From: Zygnema cylindricum
Taxonomy: Eukaryota > Streptophyta > Zygnematophyceae > Zygnematales > Zygnemataceae
Length of the DNA stretch: 64,000 nucleotides
Assembly: GCA_037447655.1 (NCBI GenBank)
Contig: JBBHKE010001325.1
Span: forward strand, 62,001-126,000
Reading direction: 5' to 3'
The translations under genes were made by a program, and so were the position numbers. Under the pieces are notes generated by a model. It did not search any database, was not told where the DNA came from, and saw only the letters and a list, made by a program, of their open reading frames with translations. Positions 1-13,400 of the stretch are shown piece after piece (within the stretch, counting starts at the first letter, position 1; each line of letters begins with the position of its first letter).

Positions 1-389
1 AAAGGAAACTTGAGAGGGGAAGAGAATTGCAGTGCAAGTTCACGTGATGTGAAAATGACAGCCATTCACAGAAAAGTACAGTACGGAGATGTTGCGTTGT
101 TTCAGGTTGATGTATATGTTTGGCAAGGGGCCTAGGAGTGATGTGTTGTACTTTTCTGGGAAGGATCGCCGATGCGTTTATGCCTTCAAGGGACGATGTG
201 ATGTCGTTCGAGGAATAATGATGAATCACGATTGTGGGTTATGGTTTGTGATTGTTGTATGTTACAGTAGCAGGTGTGAATGTACGTGGCATAATTATTG
301 CAAAGATAAGCAGATCTGTGGGTATAAATGTGATGTAGAGACATAAGAGATGTCGTATGTTAAATTGTGATAGGAGGTACATTACAGTA
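1..389. other. AT-rich non-coding flank
   Basis: No ORF or splice-bounded segment here looks like a real gene. The stretch is AT-rich with scattered GTAC words and ends at the TA dinucleotide that flanks the first inverted-repeat element. Confidence 0.5.
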
Positions 390-948
390 CACCGCCAATC
401 GTTATTAGCGTAGAAGTTTCTTTAGCGTACATGAAAAATTACCGTGGTTTACGCTAATTAAGAATTTGAAAATTTTGAAAATAAACATACATTCTAATTG
501 TTTAATAATTCTAATTTGGGTCTTTGAAAAAAATAAACGTCGGTAGCAAGCATGCTTACACTAGTATAGGTATTCGTACAAATTCGGACAAATCGTACAC
601 AAATCGTACGTTCACACAGTCGAAACGAGGTTGCTGGACGAATATGTGCGAACGCGATATTTGACAACCCGATTAGACCCTATTTTTAGAGCGCACATTC
701 TCATGCGTCCGTGGCTACTAAAACTCATTAATTATACTTTTTCACTTAAAAAGGTACAATTATGTACGGTCTGGCACTTTCCGTACACCACACTAATTGA
801 CTGATGGCGTACTTCCATTTTGTATGGTACTAAAAAATTCACCCTAAATAGAGTAAAGAAAAAAATAGAATGAAGTACGCTAATGGAGAATAAAAAAAAA
901 AAAGCGGGACGGAATTAGCGTACACAACGCTAATAACGATTGGCAGTG
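390..948. mobile_element. TA-flanked MITE, long family (559 bp)
   Basis: The left end reads CACCGCCAATCGTTATTAGC and the right end is its inverted match (GCTAATAACGATTGGCAGTG), with TA on both outer sides. The interior shares segments such as the GTACGG-rich piece near 755-790 with the elements at 19502-20039 and 49542-50018. There is no coding capacity. Terminal inverted repeats plus a TA target duplication suggest a non-autonomous DNA transposon; the transposase family is not identifiable here. Confidence 0.75.
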
Positions 949-1084
949 TAATGAACCGTACTGATAGGGTAATTTGAAAATACTAATTATCAGTATATAA
1001 ATAAGAGTCTTTCAGACGCCTTTGTGGAAAGCCTTATATAGGCGGTGTGTCTGTCAAGGATTTTTTCTGTCCGAGGTACGGAAG

Positions 1085-1790
1085 GCCGTACGGTTGGCAC
1101 GATGTAGCATTGTCGCCCGTCGCTGTGCAAACCGCTGTACCGCTGGCATAATTCCACGTTGCCGCCCGCCGGTTGGCGTAATGCTACGCTGCCGTCGCTG
1201 GCATAATTCTACGCTGTCGGCTGTTGGCGTAATTCTACGCTGCCGCCCGCCAGCTGGCAGTTTTCTACGCTGCCGGCCGCTGGCTTGATTCTATGCTGCC
1301 GCCGGCTGGCGTAATTTTACGCTGCCGGCCGCTGGCGTATTTCTACGCTGCCGCCGGCTGGCGTAATTTTACGCTGCCGGCCGCTAGCGTAATTCTACGC
1401 TGCCGGTTGTTGGCGTAATTCTACGCTGCCGCCTGCCAGCTGGCAGTTTTCTATGCTGGCGGCCGCTGGCGTGATTCTACGTTGCCGCCGCTGGGTAATT
1501 TAGCTGCCGCCCGCCAGCTGGCAGTTTTCTACGCTGCCAGCCGCTAGCGTGATTTTACGTAATATATTTTTGCCAGCGTCGCATTATAGAGCGCCGAACG
1601 GATGGCGTAATATAAAATTGCCAACCGTCGCAGTGCAAATCGCCGTACGGTGGGCGTAATGTTACATTGCCAACCGTCGATGTGCAAATCGCCGTACGGC
1701 AAGCATATTGTTACGCTGACAGCCGTCGGTGTACAGACTGCCGTACGGCTGGCGTAATGTTACTCTGACAACCGTCCGTGTACAGACGTC
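1085..1790. repeat. GC-rich minisatellite, about 27-bp unit
   Basis: Degenerate tandem units carry the recurring words CTGGCGTAATTCTACGCTGC and GCCGGCCGCTGGC. The last units (about 1620-1790) drift to a longer period containing GTCG and TGTGCAAATCGCCGTACGG. The GC content is far above the surrounding DNA. ORFs across it are repeat artefacts. Confidence 0.8.
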
Positions 1791-2403
1791 GTAAAATACT
1801 TTAAGCTGATCATATCACCCTATGGTTTTGTTCCCATGAAGAGTGTATTACTACTGTCAAGAGAAAAAATACAAAATTAAAAGTCGTCGATTAAAAATTA
1901 TAGACCTTTGGCTGCCGTGTTGAAAAAATTAAATAGGCGATATCTGTGTGCGCGCGCGGCGGTGACTCTACGTCCGCGCAACCCAAAACGAGATGTCCCT
2001 TACGACCACGACCCGTGTTCCCATGTGCCGTCGGTGCAAAATTCATGCCTCGACATACATCGCAAGAACAAAAAAGGAAAAGGTAAGCTTGTGCCATTTC
2101 GGCTCAATTAATGCCTAAAAATAAATATCAAATGAAAGATTACGAAATATTGTAATTCGTAGAAAACGGTTATTAATCGAGGGATATATTATTATTGTTG
2201 TTGATTTATAATTCACATTACATGCAACTACGTTGCTAAGTCGTGGAATATACAAGTAGCAATAGTATATCATTGCATTTTTTCTGTTTTAAATTGGGGT
2301 TGATTTATGAAAGCGACACAAAATGTGTAGATGTTAGTAGCGTATATTACTTCACTATTGCAGTTTGAAAGAGTTTATGATGCGTATATGACCCTAACGC
2401 AAA

Positions 2404-2690
2404 CACCCTATGGTTGTTGTTGCAAAGTGTGTAGACGTGAGTACGAATATTCGAGCTGAACAAGAACTCACAATATGTGATCCGACAATGTACGAACCGA
2501 CAAGATGTGAACTTACAATATATGAACCTACAAAATATGAACTGCGACAATGTATGAAGAGACAATACATAAACCGACAATATGTGAACCAACAATATAT
2601 GCACCTACAGGATGTGAATCGCCAAAGTACGAACCGACAATATATGCACCGGAAATATATGAACCAACAATATTAACAACAATATATGAA
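2404..2690. repeat. Minisatellite with ATATGAACC(G/A)ACA-type unit
   Basis: About twenty short imperfect units of 12-15 bp (for example TATGAACCGACAA, TGTGAACTTACAA) run head to tail. The encoded peptides on either strand only echo the repeat, so no gene is called. Confidence 0.75.
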
Positions 2691-2697
2691 CGGACAA

Positions 2698-2812
2698 GAA
2701 GAAAGAGGGAGAGAGGAGAGATAGAAGACGAAGAGGGAGAGAGAGAGGGAGAGGAGAGAGACAACAAGAGAGAGGGAAGGGGGAGAAAAAACAAGCGAGA
2801 TAGGAAAAAGAA
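2698..2812. repeat. Polypurine GA/GGGAGA tract
   Basis: A nearly pure (GA)n/(GGGAGA)n tract, first of about a dozen of the same type in the window. No gene is associated with this copy. Confidence 0.7.
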
Positions 2813-3143
2813 AGGGGCGTTGAATTAGTGTGTCTAACACTAACAACAATACATGATGTATTTAGATGTTTCCATAAACAGGAGAAGGTAATACAATGTG
2901 AAAGTTGACATTTATTTTACAATAGTGAAATAAAGAAGTTTTGAAAGAAACTTATCCGTTAACATTGTTAGAGCTATAAAAAGTTAATATCAAAAATTAT
3001 GTTTAATCCTAATTGGGTTGTTAACGTTTTAAGGTAAACTGCATAGGTATAGATACTTCGACACACTTATGTTCTAACACTACTATTTCTTCAATGGAAT
3101 ATTCTTGATGTTTGGAAGTGTGTATGTTTTCTATGCTTATACC

Positions 3144-3850
3144 ATCACTCTATGGTTGTTGTTCCAATAAAATTTGCAGAGAAACTCTTTACATATAATG
3201 CATGTCGTACAATTGCTTATTGAACACATAAACGTATATTTGTATAATACTTTGGTAAGGCTCAACAAAGCGTGATAAAACAACACACAATACATGCGTA
3301 TATAACAAGCATAACATAACACGACACGAATCATGTCCGTGTAACGGGCATTGATTGACTTATGTGAACAAAAACATAGTGTGTAACAAAACACACCAAC
3401 ATGAGATCTGTAGCTAAAAATAAACATTTGATTTCTGGCAGTTACACATAGATATAGGTGTTGAATGGTTAGGTAAGTATAGTTAGTTAGTTCAAATTGA
3501 TAGAGCTGCACACCATTGAACGTTATTACAAAGGTGACACTCAGTCATTTATAAACCCATTTAATCTCAACTACAATATTCCTGTTGTGAAGTAGACTAA
3601 ATATGATTATGAACTTCAAAACATGTTTGTTTGCACAGAATTACATGGGACATTCTCTCGGTTTAAAGTGGCCAATATTTGTGTTGTAAATCAAAACACC
3701 CTATGGTTGTTATTCCCACATATGATTTACATTTGTATAGTTCATAAAAAAACCCACCTGAAGTTGTTCCCAAACATATAGAGTACAAAAACTCTATACA
3801 ACCTTAAATACACACAACACAAACTTTGCCCGTGTAACGGGCATTGATTT
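3144..3850. repeat. Two related repeat units sharing start and end motifs
   Basis: Units at about 3144-3360 and 3697-3850 both begin near CTATGGTTGTT and both end with GTGTAACGGGCATTGATT. The opening motif also occurs alone at 1816 and 2404. The shared boundaries suggest copies of one short dispersed element, one shortened internally. No coding content is seen. Confidence 0.5.
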
Positions 3851-3851
3851 A

Positions 3852-5251
3852 CTAGTTAGCGAAAAAGTAGGGTTTTCTACTAACGGTCGTACCGTTTTGT
3901 ACAGGTTCGTACAGTTTTTTTTTTTCCAAGGAAAACAACATTTCATAAAAATTTCCAATGTTGTAGGCGTAATTTCGGACCGTCGGATTCTATTACACTT
4001 TTTATCCGAGACGCCACGTCACCAAGCCTACAGTTTGTTAAGATTGTGCACAGGGAGGACAGTTCTCGAATACAGAACGTGTAAAAATAGGCCGCGTGGA
4101 AAAGGTGTAAAAAATCCACGAGGAGCGCGCGCATATGTGCGTACACGCAAGAGCCACGTGAGTTCCGCCAGGGTGGCTGCGAATCTGCCGAAATTACCCT
4201 GTCACGCTCCCACCATCAAAGTTTGCCGCCGCCTTTTTGTCGTTGCGTTTTGAAATTTTGGGTAGTGCATTTAATGCCATATGTATGAGGGTGGACTTCC
4301 ATTAGGAGTCTCAGTAATTGTACGGAAAATTTCACTGAAAGGTGTGCCTTCCATTAGGTCGCGACAGTAAACTACTTTTTATTTGCGTGGCTCATTCTGG
4401 TTGTAACACGTAGGTTAATATTAGATGCATAAAATCTTAAAAGAATCTTATAATGCGAAGTTTGAACGCAATATCTGTACGATCGGAGGTAATATCTGTA
4501 CCCGCGGAGGAAATATCTGTACCGTCGGAGGTATTTAATGACTCGTACATATGGCATTAAATGCACTACCCAAAATTTCAAAACGCAACGACAAAAAGGC
4601 GTCGGCAAACTTTGATGGTGGGAGCGTGACGGGCTAATTTCCGCAGATTCGCAGCCACCCTGGCGTAGCGCACGTGGCCTTTGCGACGTGTACGCACATA
4701 TGTGTGCGCTCCTCGTGGATTTTTTTTACCTTTTCCACGCGGCCTATTTTGACACGTTTTGTATTCGAGAACTGTCCTCACTGTGCACGGTCTTAACAAA
4801 CTGTAGGGTTGGTGACGTGGCGTCTCGGATAAAAAGTGTAATATAATCCGACGGTCCGAAATTACGCCTACAACATTGGACATTTTTCTGTAATGTTGTT
4901 TTCCTTGGAAAAAAAAAAATCTGTACGAACTTGTACGAAACGGTACGACCGTCAGTAAAAAACCCTATTTTTTTGCTAATGGAAGTCCACCCTGAGTCAT
5001 TAATTACCTCCGACGGTACAGATATTTCCTCCGCGGGTACAGATATTACCTCCGATCGTACAGATATTACGTTCAAACTTTGCATTCTAAGATTCTTTCA
5101 AGATTTTATGCATCTAATATTAACCTACGTGTTACAACCTGAATGAGCCACGCAAATAAAAAGTGGTTTACTGTCGTGACCTCATGGAAGGCACGCCTTT
5201 CAGTAAAATTTTCTGTACCATTACTGAGACGCCTAATGGAAGTCCACCCTT
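3852..5251. repeat. Interlocked double inverted repeat (A-B-A'-B')
   Basis: Segment A (about 3852-4286) is inverted as A' (about 4545-4992). Segment B (about 4288-4543) is inverted as B' (about 4993-5251). B lies in the loop of the A/A' foldback while B' lies outside, so the two stems interlock. B and B' begin with AGGGTGGACTTCCATTAG, which also bounds A'. ORFs in A and A' encode similar peptides only because the arms are copies. The likely origin is two inverted composite transposon copies, or one element inserted in another. Confidence 0.7.
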
Positions 5252-5440
5252 AGTGTTAATGTTTTTTTCATCTCTTAAAACATCTTTTATCTGTACACAC
5301 ATGTCTAATTATGGATCTGACGGTTGCGATTGAAAGGTAAGATTCCCAGCTTCCGATTGGTGGTCTTAAATTGAAAATAGGACAAATGTGTAAGGAAAAA
5401 GATGTTTTCACTTGGCAATAAAATCATTAACCCTAATGTA
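5251..5440. mobile_element. Short MITE family copy (about 190 bp)
   Basis: The copy carries the family interior: AAAACATCTTTT, a TGTACACA word, the ATTGAAAGGTAAGATTC block, a GGTCT block and GATGTTTT near the right end. Ends read TTAGTGTTAATG and CATTAACCCTAATG, an imperfect terminal inverted repeat. The outer CACCG..CGGTG tips are lost or diverged. Non-coding. Confidence 0.6.
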
Positions 5441-5595
5441 CTTTAAACGACATCAAAAAGAATTGGATACATGTCGTTTGACTTTTGAACATGCTTAGAC
5501 ATGAGCAGTTACCGTACTTCCACTCAAAAAAATTTAATGGTTTGCATAAATTGTCGCCACATGAGTTTAACTGTTTAAGCGTTGATTAACCGTTT

Positions 5596-5775
5596 GAAGC
5601 ATAGTTCAAAAGTAGGTGAAAGTAGGCCCATACAATTTGCCTGTTGTATGTAAAACATACAATATGAGCTTAACGCCCATATTGTATGGGTTGCAAAATG
5701 AAAAAAAATAGTAACAAGATTGAGTTGCACATCGATCGATAGAGAATTAGGGTGCGTCTCTATGTACTTCAAACT
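5596..5775. mobile_element. Fragment of the 31.1 kb repeat family
   Basis: The segment beginning AGTTCAAAAGTAGGTGAAAG and running through CCCATATTGTATGGG matches the left part of the element at 31116-31569 with moderate divergence. It then runs into GCGTCTCTATGTAC. Only the left terminal sequence is recognisable. Confidence 0.5.
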
Positions 5776-5823
5776 TAGAGATTTTTTTTTTGTATTTTAG
5801 CGCAGATCCGGCGGACCCGGATT

Positions 5824-6512
5824 TCGGGTGTCCCTATGTGTACCAAACGAAATTGTCACTTAGGGCGTGACGATTGTATACGTTGACAATGCCCGTGACG
5901 GCTGTCAACGTCTACAATATGTGATGACGCACGTTATTTTTTGTAACTGCTTGTGACGTCGCGTGACTTTTCGTGACATTGTAGACCTACCGCCCTCCAG
6001 CCTGTGCCGTTACACGGTTGAAGAAGATGCGTATGACTTTGCGTCTATTGTCGGCTCGACGTGAAATGGCATCGGAACCTAGAGACCCCTGCAAAAAAAA
6101 AAATCCGAACCGGATGGAAACGGACAAAACAAAACAAACTGTGTACTTCTCTTTGTCGTATTAGACAAAAACGGACAAAACATAGCGAATCGTGTACACT
6201 TCCACGTCGCTTGAATTCGTTCGAAATTTTTGAACAAAACAATACACGTGCGAATACGTGTTCCTATTTGTTTATATAAAATCCCTAATTTTAAAACACA
6301 TCAGCCCTGTATTTTAAAGATAAGGTTGAAGATGACATTTTTTGTCGTCGAAGTGGGTCGAAAAACACAAGACGACAACATGTAGTACATTTTAAATTCG
6401 ATGATGACGCAAAATGTACTTCTCTTTTTTTCTATTTTATTGTACGGTTGAAACTTACGCGGTACGGCTCTAAGTTTTACAGGAAAACGACAGAAAAAAA
6501 CCCTTACTTAAG
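5824..6512. mobile_element. Transposon-like repeat, inverted relative to 63.4-64 kb
   Basis: About 500 bp (5970-6500) match 63460-64000 in reverse orientation, including CGACGTGAAATGGCATCGGA and ACCCCTGCAAAAA followed by CCGAAC. Tips resemble TCCCTATGTG. The 5880-5985 part is full of GTGACG/CGTCAC words, shared with 18190-18390. No transposase is seen. Short ORFs inside are non-conserved artefacts. Confidence 0.5.
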
Positions 6513-7426
6513 CACACAGAGTAAACAGTTTACACTACCTGGTTATTATATTTCTTACCCCTCAAAAACCACTCCAAAATTTTTGGTATTTTTTTAACAT
6601 CACAAAACTGCTGCTAGAACCGAACGAGCGTACATAGAAATGCCATACAACTTGTAAATTGTGTGACATATGTTAGTACCACATTGACACAAATGTTATA
6701 ATACACATGAAGTAACAGCTACATACACTTCTCTCATACTTTTGTTCTACGGGTTACCGGTGATATCAAAAGCTTACATTCTTACAACAGTGCAATACGA
6801 CTAACTAATGATATGTAGCCTGGGAACATCACAACTAAGCATAACAGGAGAATGGAGAAGTGGACAATTAATTACCTCCAAATATCAAATTCTAAAGAGT
6901 AAATATCTATGCAACTTCTTGTTTCACATATCCATTCTGTCAGTTTACCCATATCTCGGTTTACATTCGCACAACAATGCAATATGATCAATTAAAAATT
7001 ATGTATCCTTCAAACATCACAACTAAACACACCTACAGGACGATGGAGAAAAGGACAATTAATTACCTTTCGTATGACAAGATCTATGCAGCTTCTTGTT
7101 TAACATACCACAGGATATATGCATTCTAGTTAAAACATACACACTGGAAATAAAAGACGTAACTTTCACTTCTCAATCAACTCCCGTTTAAAAGAAAAAG
7201 AAACGGTGGAGTTAGGATCTATTGACTGCTAATCTGCAGTAAGTAGCACACTATTTGCTGTTTCGAGACAGCAAGCAACAATCTAACCTAATCTACAAAC
7301 AGTTTGCAACCAATCAATATGCAAATACATACAGATTACTAAACAACATTCAGAAACCTGTCACCAGTAACTTTGCTAAATAAGAATCTGATCCTTTACA
7401 TCACAGCCTAGTAACAGTGACCAGTT
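6513..7426. other. Non-coding 3' flank of the EF-G gene
   Basis: AT-rich DNA with a diverged tandem duplication: the AACAACACTGCAATACGA-like and GACAATTAATTACCT words recur about 180 bp apart (6790-6880 and 6970-7070). The 3' UTR and polyadenylation site of the EF-G gene probably lie at the right end. No gene is seen. Confidence 0.4.
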
Positions 7427-10400
7427 TTAAGCTGTAGCTCCCTGGGCCTTTGCAGAAATTTGGTTTTGGATAGCAGTTGGTACCACCTGGAAGTTAGCCA
7501 ATTGCATGGAGTAATTTGCTCGTCCTTTTGTCATACCTCGAAGATTACTCACATAGTTGAACATCTCTGAAAGAGGCACCATAGCATTCACAATCTGCCA
7601 AAAAAGAGAAAACATGTCATGTCAGATTTCCACAAATAATTCCTCCTTTGATTTCGTGATTTCTGGTATAGGGAGAGGGAACGGGAGAGGGAGAGGGACG
7701 GGAGACGAGGGAAGGGGAGGGAGAGAGGCGCGGGGAGAGAGAGTTTGTATCGCAATAGGTTTGAGTCCACCAGCATTAAACTATCACAACACTAAACCTG
7801 CCTTCACACCGATCTGAACTGAGTACGAAGAACACCATCAAATCGTCCGCACAACATTATTCCCCTTTTGAAAGTTATAAAAAAATAAATCGCCACCATA
7901 CATTTCATTGCCCAGACTCCCCCAGTCACTTTGATGATATAGGAATGAATATTCTCCGTGTTCAAATGAACCACAAAGGACACACAATCTTACCTTCATG
8001 CCTCCTGGCTTGTCAGTAAAGCTTTCGATTTGTCCTCGTCGAGAGTTCAAGTCACCAATAACATCTCCCATGTGATCCTCCGGTGTGATAACCTCCACTT
8101 TCATCACTGGCTCCAGAACTTTAGGTCCTGCCTTATTAATACCCTCCCTAAAGGCACCTCGAGCTGCCAACTGGAAGGCTAGCACACTGGAATCTACTTC
8201 GTGATATGACCCATCTGAAACAATCCAATGGAAACATTTCGAAGCATTTCAGTCGAATGTCACAAACAACGCATGTAGTGGTGACGCCCATTGCTCTATC
8301 ATAGTGGATCACTACTGTAATTTAAGTGAGTGCTTTCCTGACCCAAAATACCAAATTATATGAGTGGAAATGAGTCATGTGAAAAAACATAGTGCGGTTC
8401 ATCCAAACAAAAGGTGTTGGCACTAGTAATTCACTCACTCCAACAGAGATGAAGAGTGTACATCATGAACATCAACCTGCTCAAGACCCCAGCTTCAGAT
8501 TATCTAATTCATATGTACAACCCAATAAAAATACTTTTAAGCCTGTCTCAGCAGTTTCTACATTCCTGCAAAAGATTAAAAGTCTACTAGATAACAAGAA
8601 AAAATTAAGATTCTTACCGAGTAAAGTCGCTCGCACATCCACCACAGGGAATCCAGCGACAACTCCACTTTGCATACACTCTTCCAACCCCTTGACAACA
8701 CCGGGCACATACTCCTTTGGAACAGTACCACCCTTGATCTCACTTCTAAATTCATATCCAGAACCAGCCTCCAGCGGCTCAAATTTGATCACGACTTCTC
8801 CAAACTGACCCTGTCCTCCTGATTGCTTCTTGTGTGTGTATTTCACCTCCACGGACTTTGAAATGCTCTCTCTGTAGTTAACCTGTGGTGCGCCGACATT
8901 GGCCTCAACCTGCCCACACATGCTACTTACGGTCAGCTTTTCTTAAAAAAAGCTAAGAAAATCTCAACAACAACCTAAATATTAGTACAACTAATCTCCC
9001 ACAGGGAAAAAGCAAGTCTTGCGCATTAAAACATATATCTCAAAATGAACAGTCCCCAATTTCAAACACAGTTGGACTAACAGGGCCAGATTCCAGTGCT
9101 GGCACTTGTACAGTTTCCAATAGAAAAGAACAAACAGCATCCAGACACAACAGACATTTTCAGCTTTTTTTATTTACAACGCTGTGACTCAGGATTTATA
9201 TAATTGTATAGAGGTACAGCGTATTCCGTCTTCACACATCACTTTTCTACATAACGTGAAGAAAATTTCATCCACGAAAGAAAAGTCGAGTTGAAGGTGA
9301 AAAAACATCCATGCTAAAGAGTTATTTCAGCAATTATCTCTCATCAAATAAGTATTTGACAGTCATTTGACATACACTCACATCAATCAAAACAGCTTGC
9401 CTTTACTACCTGAAGGCATCAGAAACGGTCAAAAGCTCAAGAATTCTCTCCAAAAAGGTAATTCTAAATGTCATTGTGAGATCCGTGGAAGGAAACACAC
9501 CTTGAACTCGCGCTTCAGACGGTCAACAATAATTTCCAAATGAAGCTCTCCCATACCCTCGATAACAGTCTGGTTTGTCTCATCATCACGAGAAAAGTGG
9601 AATGAAGGATCCTCTGCTGCGAGCTTGATAAGCCCATTAGACATTTTGTCCACATCTGCCTTCGTTTTGGGTTCAATGGCAACCTTAATGACAGGATCAG
9701 GGAAGTCCATTCGTTCAAGGATGACCTGGTTGTCTGGGTCACAGAGAGTCTCTCCAGTGATTGTGTCCTGAAAATGATTGCACAATTGACGGTAAATTAG
9801 TGCATAAATTTGTTAACATTGGTACTAAACACAAGCAATTTTTTACCATAAACATAATAACCATCATTGCTGTTCCACAACATTTTTAATGAAAATCAGC
9901 CAAATTTAGAATCCTAAAAAGTTAAAAGTGAGATTTTCGTAAATTCTAAAATTTACTGACCAAGTATAATGTGATTGCAAGTACAAGAGGAAGGAACAAT
10001 GCCTCTACATCCAATTTCTACTAAGACCAAACATCCTACTGACACCTTCCCCAGTGTACTCATCTCCAAAAGAACCAGCTCATTCCACAACCAGACTAGT
10101 CAATTTCAAGACTAGAACCACAGGGAGCATGACACATCCAAAACAATCTCCTCAAGGGAACAAGTCATACCTTGAGTCCAGCAAGTGCCACAATATCTCC
10201 TGTGCGTGCAATCTTCACATCTTCTCTTGAGTTTGCATGCATCTCCAACAATCGCCCAATTCTTTCTTTTTTACCCTTGTTACTGTTTATGACATAGCTA
10301 CCAGCTGAGAGCTGACCACTATAAACACGAACAAACGTGAGAGATCCAACAAATGAATCTGTCATGATCTTGAAAGCAAGCCCTGAGAAAGGCTCCTTAT

Positions 10401-13400
10401 CATCAGGTATCCTCTCAATAAGAAGCTCTGGATCATCAACAGCCGATCCTCTCATGGGAGGAAGATCCAATGGAGAAGGCAGATACGACACCACAGCATC
10501 CAACAGTGGCTGCATATAGGAGAGTTCAGAAATATCATTTTGTTAATAAAATCGAAGTTATTACCCGAGCATTAAAAAATGAACATACGTTTAAAAATAT
10601 TTTAGCAGTATAAACTGCAAGGCAACATGTCAATCTAAGACCGGATTTCATCTGTACCACCCTTATTGCCTTCGTAATCTATAAGGCCCCTGGTGACTAC
10701 CAGAAAAGTAGCGCGCACACTACATGAGGTTTGATGCACATCCAATTTTTGCAAATCCTCGAGAAGAAATCTATTATTCAAGCCCGTCTCAGCTCCACAC
10801 CATTGCATATGCAAAATCATGGCCATGATATATAGCTTTGAGTACCGAAACAAGCAGTCATCCACATGTTTCTATGAGTGTCAAAAACAGTGCTGCTCAC
10901 TTACATTTCCAATGCTTGCGCCTGTATTCAGATGGACATTTGATGAGTACAAGAAAGTAGCAGAGTGCAAGTACAAGAAGAGCACAAAGTTACATGCAAC
11001 GAGTACAAGAAAGTAAAATTTCACCTGTACTCCTTTGTTCTTGAAGGCAGTACCACAGAGCACCGGAACAAAGTCTAATGCAATGGTACCCTTTCGGATG
11101 AGCCTTGCCAAAGTCTCGTCATCAGGGTCGGTTCCCTCCAAATAGGCCTCCATTGCTTCATCATCCTGATGAAAAACATTCAAACTCTTTGAGCCAGGAT
11201 AACCATGAATCATCCCAAGGAATCATAAAGAGCTTGGCAAAAAACATAGGAAGACAGGATGAATCTCAATACCGCCCTTACTGCTTTACATGAAAAATTG
11301 CTTACCTGTTCCACAACTGTCTCAATAAGTGCCGCTCTATATTCCTCAGCCTTTGCTTTCAAGTCATCTGGAATTTCCACGTAATCAAAAGAGGCTCCCA
11401 ATTGTTCTCCATCCCACACAATGGCTCGCATCTTGACCAAATCCACTACTCCAAGGAAAGCATCCTCTGCTCCAATCGGAAGTTGCAACACTAACGGCTT
11501 TGCCCCAAGGTTGCTCACAATCATGTCCACGGTTCGGTAAAAGTTTGCCCCCAAACGGTCCATCTTGTTAACAAAACAGATACGAGGTACACCATATTTG
11601 TCTGCTTGTCGCCAAACGGTCTGCATAAATTAGAAAAGCATCAGCAAGAATATGAATAACATGAGTAATAAAGAAATTACGAAAAGATAACTTTCGTAAA
11701 ACTTACAGGGAATAAAATCAGCCTCTTCAAGCAATAAAAATGTTTCACTTAATGAACTGGTTTTCTGCTTCCAGAAGGCTCTAGCATATACCACAAGTTA
11801 GACAGGAGGAAAAAAGCATCTCAAAAAAATGGAAAAAATTATAGGTAACCATTCTACGCACATTTGCCTAAGCTTCTCCTACCAAACTTTTGAGAGGAAA
11901 ACTGCTATGTCATCTTACCTCAGACTGAGGCTCCACTCCAGCCACACTATCGAACAAGCAAATAGCACCATCAAGCACTCTCAAAGCACGCTCCACCTCC
12001 AAAGTGAAGTCCACGTGTCCAGGTGTATCAATAATATTAATGCGACACCCATCCCAGGCACAGGTAGTGGCGGCAGACGTGATGGTAATGCCTCTCTCTT
12101 GCTCCTGCGATAACAAATCATGGACTGGCCCCTTACATTAGGTGAACTGTGTCAACCCAGCGAATCATCTCAGACTAGTAACAAGGCGAAACAAGCCTGT
12201 GCCCTAACATGCTTTCGTTAATGTTTTCATTGTTAGAAACAGGGAAATGAACTTCGATCCTGAACTTAGATAAAAAAAACCCGGCTGTCGTATTATTAGC
12301 TTGTACACATTAAAATAACGAAAACCTACTAGAGCAAAAGTTTACCTGTTCCATCCAGTCCATGGTAGCAGTGCCCTCATGAACCTCGCCAATCTTGTAA
12401 CTTTTGCCTGTGTAGAACAGAACTCGTTCGGTTGTGGTTGTCTTTCCGGCGTCAATATGAGCCATGATTCCAATATTCCTGTAGTCTTTCAGTTGTGTCA
12501 ACCTCTCGTCACCTGTCATGCAATTTGGGAAAAAAAATCAATTATGGTTATTTGATGCTGTTTCGTGGCTCCAGGAGGCATAAACAAAAAGCACCTTCAG
12601 GCAAGATAATGCAGCAAAGTAAACATTCATGACCGAAGCCATCACAAACTGCCAATAAAAATAAAAAAACGACATGAACCCCCAAAATTTATTTTAGGAA
12701 GTCTGGTTTGAACAGGTCCAAAACGTGACTGGAAACCAAAACCCCGTCAGCAATAAACCACGACTTTTCCGTAAACCCATAAGCAATCAGAGATAAAAAC
12801 ACGAACCCAGCACAAAAAAATATTAGTGTTTAATAACAACACTAATCAACGATTTTTCAAAATCAATCATTTCCTCTAACCAAAAAGAGGAGTATGTCTA
12901 CGACAAACTAGAGAAAACTCCATTGCCGTGAACCAAATTAGAGAAAAGTCCGGACATTGCCATGAGACCAATCAAGCCATATTTTCCAATGCAGGCCAGA
13001 CAGGAAGTCGTCAAACAATCATGAATGAAATAAGAAGAGATATAAGCAAGATATCTCTGGAAATTTGCCAGAAGTCACTACTGAACCAAAAAATCGATAA
13101 TAATTATGGCTGGTAAAAAAAGAGGTTGACAGGGTACATTAAAGCTCAACATATTTTTTAAGTAATAGACAAGATAGCTCAATAAAATAGCAGGTTGGAA
13201 GTGCGCAACCCCAGTACTTTGTAGCTCTTTTCTAGAAGTCCAAATGTATAATTTTATACACAGACTCACAGCAAAAATCCGAGGAAAAACATGCCACTAA
13301 GGTAAATAATCACAAAACGATCCATGACAATGTGCATTGCCAACAACTAGCAGTCTCACTGGTGTCTAGCGGAAAAAAGTGTCCAGGGACAATCTCTAAC

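Noticed and set aside
3897-4883. Similar 100-118 codon frames on opposite strands at 3897-4253 and 4578-4883
   Set aside because: They lie in the two arms of an inverted repeat. Similarity follows from DNA copying and the peptides have no domain.
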